From positions 1 through 64,000 of the forward strand of contig NZ_BAFZ01000001.1 in NCBI RefSeq assembly GCF_000308575.1: 64,000 nt of DNA, in the 5' to 3' direction. Shown here piece by piece: positions 32,635-41,905 of the stretch; within the stretch, counting starts at the first letter, position 1, and every line of letters begins with the position of its first letter. Source of the DNA: Nocardia exalbida NBRC 100660. Lineage in GTDB: Bacteria; Actinomycetota; Actinomycetes; Mycobacteriales; Mycobacteriaceae. The notes beneath the pieces are model-generated. The model saw only the letters and a list, made by a program, of their open reading frames with translations, was not told the DNA's origin and made no database searches. Made by a program: the position numbers and the translations under genes.

Positions 32635-34986
32635 ATGACCCGGACCGAGTTCAGCACCACGACCGGTGTCGTCGGCACGCGAGTGCCGCGCATCGAGGAC
32701 GCGCGCCTGGTGACCGGCAAGGGAACCTTCGTCGACGACGTCACCCGGCCGGGGATGGCGCACGCGTGCTTCATCCGCAGCCCGCTCCCCCGCGCCGCGA
32801 TCGGCGACATCGATGTCTCCGCCGCACTCGAACTCGACGGCGTGCTGGCCGTCTACACCGCCGCGGACCTCAATTCCGGCGTCCACGAGATCTCCTACGC
32901 GCTGGACATCGTCGGTTTCCCGCCGGTGCCACGGCCGCCGCTGGCCGAGGAGGAGGTGCGGTTCGTCGGCGACCCGGTGGCCCTGGTGATCGCGGTCGAC
33001 CGGTACGTGGCCGAGGATGCCGCCGAACTGGTGGTCATCGACTACGAGCCACTGGAACCGGTGGTCGACTACGTCACCGCGGCGGATTCGCCGAACCTGG
33101 TGCACGCCGCGTTCGCCGGGAACAACGCGGGCGAATTGGGCGGACGCCCCGCCGCCGATCTGGCGCCATTGTTCGATTCGGCCGCGCATGTGGTGCGGCA
33201 GACGATCTTTCAGCAGGCATACCTGCCGGTCCCGCTGGAGACGCGCGGGATCGTCGCGGAGTGGTCGGCGCCGACCGCGGAGATGACGATCTGGAGCTCC
33301 ACCCAGTCACCGCACGAAGTGCGCGGGTTCTGCGCCCGGCTGCTCGGGATCGCCGAACACCAGGTGCGCGTCATCGCCCGCGACACCGGCGGCGGATTCG
33401 GCCTCAAGCAGGTCCCGTTGCGCGAGGACGCCTGCGTCCTGCTGGCGGCACGCAAACTCGGCACCGCGGTGAAGTGGATCGAGGACCGCCAGGAGAACCT
33501 GATGGCCGCGGGCATGTCGCGCCATGAGCACGCCGACGTCGGGATGGCGTTCGACAGCGAAGGGAAGATCCTCGCCGCCGCCATCGACCACGTGCAGAAC
33601 GTGGGCGCCTATCCGACGCCGTCGCCGCTAACCGGCGGGGTCGTGGTCGGGATCCTGTTCCCCGGGCCGTACCGGATCACGGACGCCTCGTTCACCGCGA
33701 AATTCCGGTACTCCAACACCGTCGGCCGCCTCGCCTACCGTGGCCCGTGGCAGTTCGAATCGGTGGCCCGCGAGATCCTGCTCGACCACGCCGCCCGGCA
33801 GATCGGCATCGACCCGATCGAGCTGCGCAGGCGGAACATGCTGCGCCGTGACGAGTTGCCGTGGGCGAACCCGAACGGCATGACCTTCGACAACATCTCA
33901 CCGCTGGAAACGCTGGAGCAAGCGGTCCGGATGCTGGATTACGAAGGCTTCCGCGAGCTGCAACGCCGAGCCCGCGCCGAAGGCCGCTACCTCGGCGTCG
34001 GCACCTGCACCTATGTGGAGCCGACCACCGGCGGCAGCCCGTTCCTGAGCACCGAGGGCGCCACCATCCGCATCGAGCCGAGCGGCAAGGTGAACGTCTA
34101 CGTCGCGGGCGGCTCCGCGGGCAACAGCTTGGAGACCACCGTCGTCCAGCTCGCCGCCGACGCGCTCGGGGCGGAGCTGGCGGATGTGCGAACCATCCAG
34201 GGCGACACCGCGATCACACCGTTCGGCGGCGGTACCGGTGGCAGCCGGTCCGGCTCGATGACCGCGGGCGCGATCGCCCGCACGGCGTCGATGCTGCGCG
34301 AACGCATCCTGGCGATCGCCGCGCACCGGCTGGGCGCGAGCGCCGACGACATCGAGTTCAGCCGCAGCCGGGCCACCGTCCGCGGGGCGCCCGACAAGAG
34401 CTTGTCACTGGCCGAGATCGCCGAAATCGCCTACTTCCAGACCGATTCGCTGCCGCCGGGGGTACCGCCCGGGCTGGAGGCGAGCGGACGCCACAAGACC
34501 CCGCAGCTGGCGATCTGGGCCAACGCCACCCACGTGTGCACCTGCGAGGTCGACATCGAGACCGGACAGGTGAAGCTGCTGCGCTACATCGTCAGTGAGG
34601 ACTGCGGTCCGATGATCAACCCCAACGTCGTCGAAGGCCAGATCTACGGCGGCACCGTGCAGGGCATCGGCGGCGCGCTCTACGAGCATCTCGCCTACGA
34701 CGAAAGCGGCAATCCGGTGGCCACCACCTTCCTGGACTACCTGCTGCCGACGGCCACCGAAGCGCCGACGATCGAGGTGGGGCATATCGAGACCCCGAGC
34801 CCGGGTCCCGGCAACTTCAAAGGCGTCGGCGAGGGCGGGGCCATCGGGGCCACCCCGGCCGTCCTGAACGCCGTGATCGACGCGCTGGCGCCGTTCGGGG
34901 TGGAGATCTCGAAGCTGCCGCTGTCCCCGGCCACGATCGTGGCACTGCTGGACGAGGCGCGTGCCGCCGGAAAGGGTCCCGAATGA
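32635..34986 (+). CDS. molybdenum hydroxylase large subunit (CoxL/XdhB-like)
   Basis: A protein of 783 residues. VPRIEDARLVTGKGTFVDDV is the usual N terminus, TGGGFGLKQVPLREDACVLL and GGTGGSRSGSMTAGAI bind molybdopterin, and GVGEGGAIGATPAVLNAV contains the catalytic Glu. Where CO dehydrogenase (form I) has AYRCSFR and form II enzymes AYRGAGR, this protein reads LAYRGPWQFES, so it is not a CO dehydrogenase and its substrate loop is unusual. It hydroxylates a carbon atom with water-derived oxygen. Overlaps the FAD-subunit gene by 4 bp. First gene of the operon L-M-S-G. Confidence 0.9.
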   Translation: MTRTEFSTTTGVVGTRVPRIEDARLVTGKGTFVDDVTRPGMAHACFIRSPLPRAAIGDIDVSAALELDGVLAVYTAADLNSGVHEISYALDIVGFPPVPRPPLAEEEVRFVGDPVALVIAVDRYVAEDAAELVVIDYEPLEPVVDYVTAADSPNLVHAAFAGNNAGELGGRPAADLAPLFDSAAHVVRQTIFQQAYLPVPLETRGIVAEWSAPTAEMTIWSSTQSPHEVRGFCARLLGIAEHQVRVIARDTGGGFGLKQVPLREDACVLLAARKLGTAVKWIEDRQENLMAAGMSRHEHADVGMAFDSEGKILAAAIDHVQNVGAYPTPSPLTGGVVVGILFPGPYRITDASFTAKFRYSNTVGRLAYRGPWQFESVAREILLDHAARQIGIDPIELRRRNMLRRDELPWANPNGMTFDNISPLETLEQAVRMLDYEGFRELQRRARAEGRYLGVGTCTYVEPTTGGSPFLSTEGATIRIEPSGKVNVYVAGGSAGNSLETTVVQLAADALGAELADVRTIQGDTAITPFGGGTGGSRSGSMTAGAIARTASMLRERILAIAAHRLGASADDIEFSRSRATVRGAPDKSLSLAEIAEIAYFQTDSLPPGVPPGLEASGRHKTPQLAIWANATHVCTCEVDIETGQVKLLRYIVSEDCGPMINPNVVEGQIYGGTVQGIGGALYEHLAYDESGNPVATTFLDYLLPTATEAPTIEVGHIETPSPGPGNFKGVGEGGAIGATPAVLNAVIDALAPFGVEISKLPLSPATIVALLDEARAAGKGPE

Positions 34987-35855
34987 AGCCGGCGAGCTTC
35001 GAATACCACGCACCCGCGACCGCCGAGGAGGCCGTGGCCCTCCTGTCCGATCTCGGTGACGAGGCCAAGATCATCTCCGGCGGGCAGAGTCTCGTCCCGA
35101 TGCTGGCATTGCGGCTGGCCGTCTTCGAACATCTCGTCGACCTGCGCCGCCTGGACGACCTGCGCGGCATCGAGACCGAGGGAGATTCCGTCCGGATCGG
35201 CGCGGCGACCACCCACGCGGAGGTCGGCCGCTCCGAGGACGTTCGCCGAGGAGTGCCGCTGCTCGCCAGGGCCACTCCACTCATCGGGCACTTCCAGATC
35301 CGCAACCGGGGAACGATCGGCGGCGCGATCGCGCACGCCGACGCCGCGGCCGAATACCCCGTGGTGGCACTGACCCTCGACGCCCGTATCGAGACACTCT
35401 CGCCGCGCGGGAGGCGCACGATCCCGGCAGCCGAGTTCTTCACCGGCATGTGGACCACCGACCTGGCGCCCGATGAGCTGGTCACCGCGATCGTCTTCCC
35501 CGTGTGGCACGGCCGATGCGGCTTCGCCATCGAGGAATTCACGCGCCGCAGTGGGGATTTCGCGATGGCGGGCGCGGCCGTGGCGGTCCGGCTGGACGCG
35601 GATTCCCGCGTCGAGCGGTGCGCGATCGGCTTGTTCGGCCTGGCGCCGACCCCGCTGCGGGCCACGCGGACCGAAGCCGAGCTGATCGGGCGTCCCGCCG
35701 ATGCGACGCCGGAGGAGATCGGCCACAGCGCGACCGCGGGACTGAACGCGATCTCGTCGGATGTGCACGGCTCCGCCGACTACCGGCGCAGGGTCGGAGC
35801 GGCAATGGTGGCGCGCGCATGGCGGCGCGCCGTAGAGGAGGCCGGGAATGACTGA
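34983..35855 (+). CDS. molybdenum hydroxylase FAD-binding (medium) subunit (CoxM-like)
   Basis: A protein of 290 residues starting in the ATGA overlap with the large-subunit gene. KIISGGQSLVPMLALRLA binds the FAD pyrophosphate and FQIRNRGTIGGAIAHADAAA is the second FAD loop, both as in CoxM and the FAD subunits of nicotine and caffeine hydroxylases. It passes electrons from the iron-sulfur subunit to an acceptor. It overlaps the small-subunit gene by 8 bp. The length is normal for the family (about 285-295). Confidence 0.9.
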   Translation: MKPASFEYHAPATAEEAVALLSDLGDEAKIISGGQSLVPMLALRLAVFEHLVDLRRLDDLRGIETEGDSVRIGAATTHAEVGRSEDVRRGVPLLARATPLIGHFQIRNRGTIGGAIAHADAAAEYPVVALTLDARIETLSPRGRRTIPAAEFFTGMWTTDLAPDELVTAIVFPVWHGRCGFAIEEFTRRSGDFAMAGAAVAVRLDADSRVERCAIGLFGLAPTPLRATRTEAELIGRPADATPEEIGHSATAGLNAISSDVHGSADYRRRVGAAMVARAWRRAVEEAGND

Positions 35856-36369
35856 CGTCGACATCGAGGTGCGCATCAACGGCGCCCTCCGCCGGGACCG
35901 CGTGCCGCCCCGGCTCACCTTGGCCGACTATCTGCGCGACAAGTGCGGTCTGACCGGCACCCATCTCGGGTGCGAGCACGGCGTGTGCGGGGCCTGCACG
36001 GTCATGCTCGACGGACAGGCCGTACGGGCCTGCCTGGTGTTCGCCGTGCAAGCCGACGGCGCCGAACTCACCACCGTCGAAGGCATCGCCGGACCCGACG
36101 GCGAACTGTCGCCGGTGCAGGCGGCGTTCCGGGAAAAGCACGGCTTGCAGTGCGGCTTCTGCACCCCCGGCTTCATCGTGTCGGCCACGGCGTTCCTGCG
36201 CGACAACCCCGATCCCTCCGAATCCGAGATCCGCGAGGCCATTTCCGGGAACCTGTGCCGGTGCACCGGATATCAGGGCATCGTCCACGCGGTGCGCGCC
36301 GCCGCCGATTCGATGAACGCCGAGACCGAGACCCGCGAGGCACGCGTGAGCACCGAAGGACTTCCATGA
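35848..36369 (+). CDS. molybdenum hydroxylase 2Fe-2S (small) subunit (CoxS-like)
   Basis: A protein of 173 residues. The plant-type cluster ligands are CGLTGTHLGCEHGVCGACTV, with a further Cys in VRACLVFA; the second cluster is bound by CGFCTPGFI and CRCTGYQGIV, as in all xanthine-dehydrogenase-type enzymes. It carries electrons from the molybdenum site to FAD. The stop codon overlaps the ATG of the CoxG-like gene. The C-terminal 20 residues beyond the second cluster are slightly long and acidic. Confidence 0.92.
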   Translation: MTDVDIEVRINGALRRDRVPPRLTLADYLRDKCGLTGTHLGCEHGVCGACTVMLDGQAVRACLVFAVQADGAELTTVEGIAGPDGELSPVQAAFREKHGLQCGFCTPGFIVSATAFLRDNPDPSESEIREAISGNLCRCTGYQGIVHAVRAAADSMNAETETREARVSTEGLP

Positions 36370-37040
36370 AACTCGACAACACCTTCACCATCCCGGTTCC
36401 GGCTGCGCAGGCCTGGCAGGTGCTGCTGGACCTGGAGCGCATCGCCCCGTGCGTTCCCGGCGCGATGATCACCTCCCGGGAGGGCGACGACTTCCACGGC
36501 AAGGTCAAGGTCAAGCTCGGACCCGTGGGGCTGAGCTACAGCGGCGTCATCAAAGTCGTCTCCCAGGACGAGGCCGCCGGTATCGCCGTGCTGGAGGGCC
36601 GCGGCCGCGAAACCCGCGGCAACGGAACGGCCAAGGCCACTATCACCTGCCGACTCGTCGAAACCGACGGCAGCACGGACGTTTTCGTGGACACCGATCT
36701 GGCGATCACCGGCAAGCCCGCGCAATTCGGGCGCGGCGCGCTCGCCGACGTGGCGGGCACGCTCATCGGCCAGTTCGCCACCAATCTCGCCGACGAGATC
36801 ACCGCGTCGGCCACCCCGGAAGCGGACATCGTCGAGGCGGTCTCGAAAGCAGGCGACGTCGCGACACCGGCCGCCTCGCCCACGGCGACCGCGCCGCGCA
36901 AGCCGGCCGAGCCGATCGACCTGCTCCGAGCCGCAGGCGGGAGCGGCGCCACGCGCCTGAGCGGGCTGGCCTTCGCCGGCGTACTCGTCCTGCTGCTCGC
37001 CCTCCTGCTGCGCAAACGCTCCGCCCGATCGGCGCCCTGA
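36366..37040 (+). CDS. CoxG-like SRPBCC protein with C-terminal membrane anchor
   Basis: A protein of 224 residues. Residues 1-150 are the SRPBCC fold of CoxG: FTIPVPAAQAWQVLLDLERI, then APCVPGAMITSREGDDFHGK and KVKLGPVGLSYSGVI. Residues ~205-220 (LSGLAFAGVLVLLLALLLRK) form a single transmembrane helix ended by Arg/Lys. CoxG recruits CO dehydrogenase to the membrane in Oligotropha (established for that enzyme); the anchor here suggests the same role and electron delivery to the quinone pool. It overlaps the next small gene by one base. Confidence 0.85.
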   Translation: MKLDNTFTIPVPAAQAWQVLLDLERIAPCVPGAMITSREGDDFHGKVKVKLGPVGLSYSGVIKVVSQDEAAGIAVLEGRGRETRGNGTAKATITCRLVETDGSTDVFVDTDLAITGKPAQFGRGALADVAGTLIGQFATNLADEITASATPEADIVEAVSKAGDVATPAASPTATAPRKPAEPIDLLRAAGGSGATRLSGLAFAGVLVLLLALLLRKRSARSAP

Positions 37041-37234
37041 TGACCCGGCATATCGCGCGCATGTGGCACATCCACATCGACACCGGCGCTTTCGCCGTGG
37101 ACTACCAGGCGGGCGCGGCGCAGATCGCGGACGTGGTCGCCGAGTTGGGCGCCCACACCGGATTCGTGATCACCGTCGACGACAACGTCCGCCCCGGCCT
37201 GCCTCTCCTGCCGTGCGGGGAACTCTGGGAATAA
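37040..37234 (+). CDS. small hypothetical protein at the end of the Mo-hydroxylase operon
   Basis: A protein of 64 residues whose ATG overlaps the preceding stop (TGATG). It reads MTRHIARMWHIHIDTGAFAV, then DYQAGAAQIADVVAELGAHT and ends LPLLPCGELWE. A Met/His-rich start (RHIARMWHIHID) could bind a metal, but this is speculation. No hydrophobic segment. Translation coupling supports reality; no family is recognised. Confidence 0.5.
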   Translation: MTRHIARMWHIHIDTGAFAVDYQAGAAQIADVVAELGAHTGFVITVDDNVRPGLPLLPCGELWE

Positions 37235-37459
37235 CGAGGCGTGGAGTGCCCCTTGCCCACCCTCGTCGTCACGGATCTGCACATGGTGGTGTGCTGTGTG
37301 CTGTGCACTGTCTCTTGTGCGCGGTGCTGGGCTGCGGTGTGAGAAGGGGAATCGAACCCCTCGCACTGCCCATCGTGCGCCGGAAAGTGGCCGGAATATC
37401 CCGTCCGGCCCCGGGTTCGTGCACGCCTCCGCGACGACTACCTGCTCCACTCCCTCAGG

Positions 37460-37930
37460 TCAGTCCAGCAGCTCGACCTCCCAGTTGGAGCGCTGGATGC
37501 GCACGTCGAGTTCACGCAGCTGCCTGGCGAGGTCGTCGGCCTGACCGCGCAGTTCGGCCACCGGCAACGCGGACAACATCTTCAGCTCCGACCGTAGCTG
37601 GCGCGCGTACCCCGGCTGCCCCTTGCCCGCCGCCGCGTCGGCGGCGGCCGTGACCAGGGAGTGCCGCAGGCGCAACGCGTCCCGGCGGGCCAGTGCGTCG
37701 GTCAAGGTGCCGTCGGTTCCGATCCGCGCCGCGGCGTTGGTGCGATTGATGCGCCGGATCAGCGTCTCGTACTCGCCGAGCACCTCCTGCGCCTCGATGA
37801 GCAGTGCCGCCGCGTTCTCGGCGGGTTCCTCCCCCTCCTGGAATCGCGCATTGCTCACAACGCGAGCACGCAACTGCTCGATCCGCCGCGCCGCATCCGC
37901 GCGCAAGGTCAACGCCTCCGCCAGCTTCAA
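37460..37930 (-). CDS. DIP1984 family protein
   Basis: A protein of 156 residues. I choose TTG 37930 (MKLAEALTLRADAARRIEQL) because GGAGG lies 8 nt before it and it matches the usual start of the family; longer ATG starts reach 38008. The whole protein is helical, with RRINRTNAAARIGTDGTLTD and REDAL-like helices as in DIP1984/septicolysin-like proteins. Function is unknown. It follows mceF by about 160 bp in the same direction and could be the last gene of the mce transcript or independent. Confidence 0.8.
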   Translation of the reverse strand: MKLAEALTLRADAARRIEQLRARVVSNARFQEGEEPAENAAALLIEAQEVLGEYETLIRRINRTNAAARIGTDGTLTDALARRDALRLRHSLVTAAADAAAGKGQPGYARQLRSELKMLSALPVAELRGQADDLARQLRELDVRIQRSNWEVELLD

Positions 37931-38092
37931 GTCCCTTACCTCCCCGATCTCGACTCGTGCGGGTCGAGTATGTGTCATTCGGCGGCACGAGTCACGCGAA
38001 TTAGCCACTGCCCCGGGCGCTTCGAATTCGCGCTCACCGTCGCCACGCGCATGGTCTCGTCGTGCCGGAGCCGATCGCCGAGACCGCGGCGG

Positions 38093-39544
38093 TCAGTGCG
38101 GCAGCATGTCGGTCCAGCCCCGGCCGGGCGCGGACGCCAGGTCGCTCTGCTGGTAGAGACGGCCGTCCGGGCCCAGGTAGTTACCGGTCCGGGGGTCGTA
38201 TCGGGCGATGCCGATCGAGGGGCCCGCGGAGTTCGCGGGAGCCGACGCGGGCGCGGCCGGTGGTGGCGCTCCCGGGGACCAGCGTGCATCCGGCGGAATG
38301 CCTTGCCCTTCCAGGCCCGGGTCGCGCGGGTAGGGGCCCAGCAGGGGTTGCTCGGTGGCGAGCGGCCGGAACTCCTCGTCGCTGTTGCACAGCGCGGCGG
38401 TCGGCGCCCGCTTGGCGGGGTTGTTCGCGCACGGGATGTTGCGCACGCCGCGCACCGCGATATCGGAATCCTGGGGCAGTTTGCAGTACAGCCCGTCCGG
38501 GGTGTCGATGGTGTCGGTATCCTCCGGCGATCGCCACGCCGACGGCGGCAGGAAACCGACCGTGCAGGCGGGCGGATCGGAGATGCCCCCGAGCCGGAAG
38601 TCGCCCAGGCCCAGCCCGGAGGCGTTGCGATTCGGTTGCACCGCCTGGATCATCGAGATCGCCGGCGGCAGCAGCACCAGGATCTGCTCCAGCCCGGCGT
38701 TGTAGGTCACGCCGAGTTGCCCGATGGACGTCAGGTCGGACAGCAGGATCGGCAGCGTGAGCTTCACCGAGTCAAGCAAATGCGCGACCTCCGTGGTGAA
38801 TCCGGGTCCGGACCGCAACAAAGCGCGGATCCGGGGGTCGTCGGCGACGAGCTGACCGCTGACGCCGGCGAGGCTGCGCGTCCAGATCCGGATGGCGTCG
38901 GCGGATCGCACCTGGGAATCCAGCAGCGGCCGGGAATCTTCGATCAGCGTGCGGGTCCGGTCCCCGGCTCCGTTCAACTCGGCGGCCAGCGTCTGCGCCG
39001 AAGTCAGCAGCGAGTCCAGATCGTCTCGGGCCCCGCGCATGCCCCGGAAGAGTTCGTCGAGCAGTTCGTGCAGCTTGTCGGTCGGGATGCTGCCCACAAG
39101 GCCGCTGAGCTCGTCCAGCATCGGGCCGACCGGCTGCGGAACCGTGGTGTGGCGCAGGTCGATCACCGAGCCGTCGCGCAGGTAGGGCGGCGAGTCCGTG
39201 CGGGGCCGCAGCTCGACGTACTGTTCGCCCACCGCGGACACGCTGCGCACCTCCGCGGTGAGGTCGGCGGGGATGTGGTGGGAGCTGTCGATCTTCAACG
39301 TGGCCCGCACGCCGTCGCCGGTCAGGTCGACCGAGCTCACCTCGCCCACTTCGACGCCCCGATAGGTGACATTGCCGAAGCGATAGAGCCCACCGGTCGT
39401 GGGCAGCTCCATGGACACGCTGATGGTGCCGACACCCGCCAGGCTGGGCAGTCGCATGTAAACGGTCGCCATCGTGGTCAGCCCGACCACCGACAGGACA
39501 GCGAAGATCAGCAATTGGGCACGGACGAAACGCGACAGCAGCAT
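38093..39544 (-). CDS. mceF: MCE family protein F
   Basis: A protein of 483 residues. One N-terminal transmembrane helix (LLIFAVLSVVGLTTMATVYM) is followed by the MlaD/MCE domain (VTYRGVEVGEVSSVDLTGDG, HHIPADLTAEVRSVSAVGEQ) and a long helical tail, then a Pro/Ala-rich end (PGAPPPAAPASAPANSAGPS). Mce subunits assemble into a hollow hexamer that carries lipids across the periplasm to the YrbE permease. Its start overlaps the mceE stop as ATGA. Last mce gene; no mce-associated (mas) genes follow. Confidence 0.93.
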   Translation of the reverse strand: MLLSRFVRAQLLIFAVLSVVGLTTMATVYMRLPSLAGVGTISVSMELPTTGGLYRFGNVTYRGVEVGEVSSVDLTGDGVRATLKIDSSHHIPADLTAEVRSVSAVGEQYVELRPRTDSPPYLRDGSVIDLRHTTVPQPVGPMLDELSGLVGSIPTDKLHELLDELFRGMRGARDDLDSLLTSAQTLAAELNGAGDRTRTLIEDSRPLLDSQVRSADAIRIWTRSLAGVSGQLVADDPRIRALLRSGPGFTTEVAHLLDSVKLTLPILLSDLTSIGQLGVTYNAGLEQILVLLPPAISMIQAVQPNRNASGLGLGDFRLGGISDPPACTVGFLPPSAWRSPEDTDTIDTPDGLYCKLPQDSDIAVRGVRNIPCANNPAKRAPTAALCNSDEEFRPLATEQPLLGPYPRDPGLEGQGIPPDARWSPGAPPPAAPASAPANSAGPSIGIARYDPRTGNYLGPDGRLYQQSDLASAPGRGWTDMLPH

Positions 39545-40677
39545 CAGCGGCCTCCGGTGGGCGGCGGCGCGATCCCGGCCCCGAGCGGGTCGGAGGTCTG
39601 CCGGGCGTAACCCGGGTCCCCGACCGCCGCCTGCACCACGGCGGTCGGATCACCCCACGGCGTGCCCAGCAGCATCTCCCGTTTCAGCCGCGGCACCGTG
39701 AGATCGACGGTCGCGAACAGGTTCAGGTAGTCGCCCTGGACCGCGCGGTCGATGACGGACTGGCCGTAGGGGAACACGGTCGCGTACGCCAGCGCCGCGT
39801 CGATCTGGGGGCCGACGTCGGCCAGCGCGCGCAGCGTCGGCTCCAGGTTGCGCAGGTTCGTCAGCAGATCGGTTCGGACGTCGGTGATCACCGCCGTGGC
39901 GGTGTCGCTGAAGGTGCGCAGCCGATCCAGCGCCGCGGTGATGTTCGGCCGCTGCGCCAGCAGGACGTCGAGGGCGGGCGGAAGTCGTCGCAGGGTCTCG
40001 GTGACGACGTCGCGCTGTTCGGCGAACCGGCCGGCCAGCCGGTTGAGCGCGTCGATCGACGCGATGATGTCGTCGCGTTGACCGTCGAGCACGCCCATCA
40101 TCGTGTCGAGGCGTACCAGCAGCGAACCGATCTGGTCCTGATGCCCGCTGAAGGCCTCGTTCAGGTTGCCGATGATCTCACCGAGCTGTCCGAGCCCGCC
40201 GCCGTTCACGACCACCGACAGCGACGCCAACGTCTGTTCGGTGGAGGGATAGGTCGAGGACTTGTCGAGCGGAATCCGGGTTCCCGAGGCGAGCTGCCCG
40301 GACGGCGCGGCCCCCGCGGGAGTGTTCAGCGCGAGGTGACTGGAACCGAGCAGGCTGGTCTGCCCGATCGTCGCGACGACGTTCGCGGGCACCACCGCGT
40401 CCGCGCGGATCGACGCCTCGACCACCGCGTGCCACCCGTCGAGCCGGATCCCGCTCACACTGCCGACGACCACGTCGTCGACGAGTACCGGCGAATTCGA
40501 CACCAGCGTACCGACATTCGCCATCTCGACCTGGATGACTTTCGCTCCAGGCCCCTGTCCGGGCGCACCCGGCAGTGGCAGCGAATTCACTCCGTGCCAG
40601 CCGCATCCGGTGAGCGTCAGCAGCGAACAGGCGCCCACCGCCAGCAGTCGGCCACCCCGTCTCGGAAGAATTCTCAC
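39544..40677 (-). CDS. mceE: MCE family lipoprotein E (LprK-type)
   Basis: A protein of 377 residues starting at GTG 40677, one base after the mceD stop. Unlike the other Mce proteins it has a lipoprotein signal: LLAVGACSLLTLTGCGWHG, with LTGC as lipobox. The MCE domain follows (VQVEMANVGTLVSNSPVLVD, DDVVVGSVSGIRL), then a helical region. In mycobacterial operons MceE is the lipid-anchored member, as here. The C terminus is Pro-rich (GAGIAPPPTGGR). Confidence 0.93.
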   Translation of the reverse strand: MRILPRRGGRLLAVGACSLLTLTGCGWHGVNSLPLPGAPGQGPGAKVIQVEMANVGTLVSNSPVLVDDVVVGSVSGIRLDGWHAVVEASIRADAVVPANVVATIGQTSLLGSSHLALNTPAGAAPSGQLASGTRIPLDKSSTYPSTEQTLASLSVVVNGGGLGQLGEIIGNLNEAFSGHQDQIGSLLVRLDTMMGVLDGQRDDIIASIDALNRLAGRFAEQRDVVTETLRRLPPALDVLLAQRPNITAALDRLRTFSDTATAVITDVRTDLLTNLRNLEPTLRALADVGPQIDAALAYATVFPYGQSVIDRAVQGDYLNLFATVDLTVPRLKREMLLGTPWGDPTAVVQAAVGDPGYARQTSDPLGAGIAPPPTGGR

Positions 40678-40678
40678 G

Positions 40679-41905
40679 TCAACGCCTTCCGCCGGGGAAC
40701 AGGATGTCCGCGATGCCCGGCAGGGGCGGCGGAGGACTCTCGGTCGCCACCACCTGCGGAATCAAATGATCTTCGGTGTAGATGAGACTTTCCGGGCGCG
40801 CGGTCGGTCCGTGCAGCGGATTGACCGGGAACGGCAGGTAATTGAAGTTCAGCAGCCCGATCACCGGGCCGAGGTAATCGCGGCACTTGCGCGCCGCCTC
40901 CGCGGTCGTCGTCTGCTCCAGGCTCGCGATGGACGAGCACACGAATTGCACCGGACTGGAGAAGTTGTTCACGACGAATACGCCCGCTTCGGTCGCGGTG
41001 TCGGGGTTGTAGATGTTGTAGAAGTTGGCGATGCTCGTCGGGAAAATGTGCAGCAGTTCCTCGACGTCGCCGCGGTGATCCACCAGATTCCGGGTCACCT
41101 CCGCCAGCCGCTGAACCTGTTCGGACGCGCCGCTGCGGTTGGCGGCCACGAACCGCTGGACGTCCGCGACCGCGACCGACAGTTCCGACAGCGCGGCGTC
41201 CAGCTCGGATCTGCTGTCGTCGAGCACGCTCGAGAGGCTGGCCAGCCGGTTCTGGAATTCGACGATCTGCACATCGCTGTCGCGCAGCACCGTCACGAAG
41301 TGCTGCAGTTCGGTGATGATGCCGACGATGTCGCCGCTGCCCTCGGCCAGTACCCGCCCGATCCCGGACAGCTGCGCCAGTGTCTGCCGCAACTTGTCGC
41401 CGTTGCCCGCCATCGCGTCCGCCGCGCGGTCGATGAACCGGCCGGTGGAACTGCCTGCCAGGTCGAGTCCGGGACCGAGTTCGGTGGCCAGCCGGGTGAG
41501 CTGGGTCTTGACCTCGTCCCATTCGACCGGGACGGCGGTGCGTTCCAAGGGGATGACCGCTCCGTCGGGCAGCGTCGGTCCTTGCGAGCGGTAGGCGGGC
41601 GTCAGCTGCACGTAGCGGGCGCCGACGAGACTCCGGGCGACGATCACCGCCTTGGCGTCGGCCGGAATCGGTACGTCGCGGTCGACGGCCAGCACCATCT
41701 CGGCACTGGTACCGCGCGGTTGGATGGAGACGATCCGCCCGACTTCCACACCCGCCACGCGCACCTCATCGCCCTGGTAGATGGCGGTGGCGGAAGCGAA
41801 GACCGCACGAATCGTCCTGGGGCCGAACGCGGCCCGGTATCCGAGGTGAGCGCCGATGACGATCAGCGACAAAGCCAGCACCGCTGCCAGGATTCTCTTC
41901 TTCAT
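40679..41905 (-). CDS. mceD: MCE family protein D
   Basis: A protein of 408 residues. MKKRILAAVLALSLIVIGAH is the N-terminal anchor. The MCE core includes AIYQGDEVRVAGVEVGRIVS, with the conserved GDxVRxxGVxVG signature, and AVIVARSLVGARYVQLTPAY. The tail is helical (FVAANRSGASEQVQRLAEVT) and ends in a Pro-rich stretch (ESPPPPLPGIADILFPGGRR). It starts in a 4-bp overlap with mceC. Confidence 0.93.
   Translation of the reverse strand: MKKRILAAVLALSLIVIGAHLGYRAAFGPRTIRAVFASATAIYQGDEVRVAGVEVGRIVSIQPRGTSAEMVLAVDRDVPIPADAKAVIVARSLVGARYVQLTPAYRSQGPTLPDGAVIPLERTAVPVEWDEVKTQLTRLATELGPGLDLAGSSTGRFIDRAADAMAGNGDKLRQTLAQLSGIGRVLAEGSGDIVGIITELQHFVTVLRDSDVQIVEFQNRLASLSSVLDDSRSELDAALSELSVAVADVQRFVAANRSGASEQVQRLAEVTRNLVDHRGDVEELLHIFPTSIANFYNIYNPDTATEAGVFVVNNFSSPVQFVCSSIASLEQTTTAEAARKCRDYLGPVIGLLNFNYLPFPVNPLHGPTARPESLIYTEDHLIPQVVATESPPPPLPGIADILFPGGRR

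Noticed and set aside
32635..37040. Carbon monoxide dehydrogenase operon
   Set aside because: The large subunit lacks the AYRCSFR loop required for CO oxidation, although the gene order is CoxL-M-S-G.
37343..37363. GGGGAATCGAACCCC on the plus strand looks like the T-arm of a minus-strand tRNA
   Set aside because: No matching acceptor, D-arm or anticodon arm is found within 100 bases upstream on that strand, so a tRNA gene is not supported. A tRNA fragment or coincidence remains possible.
40666..40677. GAGAATTC at the mceE start as another operator
   Set aside because: It has no N3 spacer and lies inside a start codon in the middle of the mce operon; coincidence is more likely.
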